The notes below the pieces were generated by a model. The model was not told the DNA's origin. It did not search any database and worked only from the letters and a program-made list of their open reading frames with translations. Shown here piece after piece: positions 30,600 through 31,362 of a stretch of DNA of 31,362 bases; position 1 is the first letter of the stretch, and every line of letters begins with the position of its first letter. Position numbers and translations under genes: made by a program. The DNA is taken from the NCBI GenBank assembly GCA_030039095.1, contig JASHQP010000269.1:1-31362 (forward strand), in the 5' to 3' direction. This DNA comes from Streptosporangiaceae bacterium. GTDB lineage: Bacteria > Actinomycetota > Actinomycetes > Streptosporangiales > Streptosporangiaceae.

Positions 30600-31362
30600 T
30601 CAACCGGCCGCGCACGCGCGGATCGCGGCGATGCTCGCGTCGATGTCCTCCTCGGTGGTGGACCAGCCGCTCACGCTGATCCGCATCGCGCGGCGCCCCT
30701 GCCAGGTGGTCGGGCCGCACCAGCAGGTGCCGTCCCGCTGCACCGCGGCGATGACCGCGTCGGTCCTGGCGGGATCGCCGAAATCCACCGCCACCTGGTT
30801 CAGCACGACGTCGTTGAGCACGGCGAAGCCGGACTCGCGCAGGCTGCCGGCCATGCGGCGGGCCAGGCGGCAGGTCCGCTCGACCAGGTCCGCGACGCCG
30901 TCGCGGCCGAGCGCGGCCAGCGCCGCCCACACCTCGACGCCCCGGGCCCGCTGCGAGCTCTGCGGCGTGAACAGCATGGGCTCGCGGTCCGCGCCCTCGG
31001 GGAGGTAGGCGGCCGACGCCCCGAGCGCGGCGCTGAGCGCCGCGGGGTCGCGGACCAGGGCCACGCCGCAGTCGTACGTCGTGTTCAGCCACTTGTGCGC
31101 GTCGGTCGCCCAGGAGTCCGCCCCGGCCATGCCGGCCACCTGCGCGGCGGTGCCGGGCGCGGCGGCCGCCCAGAGCCCGAACGCCCCGTCTACATGCACC
31201 CAGGCGCCCGCGTCGCGGGCCCAGGCGATCAGCGGGCCGAACGAGTCGCTGGCGCCGCTGTTGACGTTGCCCGCCTGCAGGCACACGATCGCCGGCGGCA
31301 CGAGGTCCGGCAGGCCAGCGGCGACGATCCTGCCCTGGCCGTCGACGGGCAGCACAACAGCC
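30600..31362 (-). CDS. PLP-dependent decarboxylase, group II (N-terminus outside window)
   Basis: About 253 C-terminal residues of a fold-type I decarboxylase related to aromatic amino acid/glutamate decarboxylases. The PLP-ring Asp is in WVHVDGAFGLW. The Schiff-base Lys is in SWATDAHKWLNTTYDCGVAL. RGVEVWAALAALGRDGVADL and a small C-terminal domain (MRISVSGWSTTEEDID) follow. The frame stays open to the right edge with no start, so coordinates are partial. It probably decarboxylates an amino acid to an amine, but some relatives act as aldehyde synthases. It is convergent with the methyltransferase gene across 83 bp. Confidence 0.9.
   Translation of the reverse strand, partial: AVVLPVDGQGRIVAAGLPDLVPPAIVCLQAGNVNSGASDSFGPLIAWARDAGAWVHVDGAFGLWAAAAPGTAAQVAGMAGADSWATDAHKWLNTTYDCGVALVRDPAALSAALGASAAYLPEGADREPMLFTPQSSQRARGVEVWAALAALGRDGVADLVERTCRLARRMAGSLRESGFAVLNDVVLNQVAVDFGDPARTDAVIAAVQRDGTCWCGPTTWQGRRAMRISVSGWSTTEEDIDASIAAIRACAAG

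Overview
The window is about 31 kb of GC-rich, gene-dense DNA typical of a spore-forming actinomycete. Support comes from the GC-rich third codon positions, frequent GTG starts and GTGA/ATGA stop-start overlaps, two F420-type LLM oxidoreductases, an SsgA/SsgB-like sporulation protein, and many TetR, ArsR and GntR-type regulators. I cannot name the genus.

Left part (1-14034): a peripheral catabolic locus. On the minus strand lie an SDR oxidoreductase (cut by the window edge), an alpha/alpha-toroid protein of unknown function, an M20 metallopeptidase/deacylase and, divergently, a glycine C-acetyltransferase (KBL) family enzyme. On the plus strand follow a D-threonine-aldolase-like PLP enzyme, an N,N-dimethylformamidase large-subunit-like protein, a 3' SDR remnant, a GntR/HutC regulator and a complete five-gene peptide-type ABC importer. 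An identical 17-bp element in the same orientation lies upstream of both the M20 gene and the importer lipoprotein. It ties the two arms together. The locus looks like uptake plus stepwise breakdown of an amide- or peptide-like, hydroxy-amino-acid-containing compound. I do not recognise this gene combination as a described pathway.

Middle (14035-19829): a decayed mobile-element patch (serine recombinase N-terminus), then an aldo/keto reductase-LLM oxidoreductase operon with a divergent TetR gene and a double palindromic operator. The reductase has Met where the catalytic Lys is expected. Next come a Gly-Cys-Val tRNA cluster and a divergent DinB/ArsR pair.

Core-like segment (19830-23800): histidine ammonia-lyase, a class IV PLP aminotransferase/lyase, an SsgB-like gene with a 0.7-kb upstream region rich in GTGACC motifs, and tRNA-Val(CAC) with a clear terminator.

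Right part (23800-31362): a patchwork of intact and broken accessory genes. These are a 5'-truncated methyltransferase next to an intact one, a frameshifted DinB gene with a 28-bp tandem duplication, a stand-alone protein with a ribosomal-S3-like KH domain, an APH(6)-like kinase, a PucR-type HTH remnant, a second LLM oxidoreductase with a coupled HTH-like protein, a TIGR00027-type methyltransferase preceded by an in-frame 36-bp tandem repeat, and a PLP decarboxylase running off the right edge.
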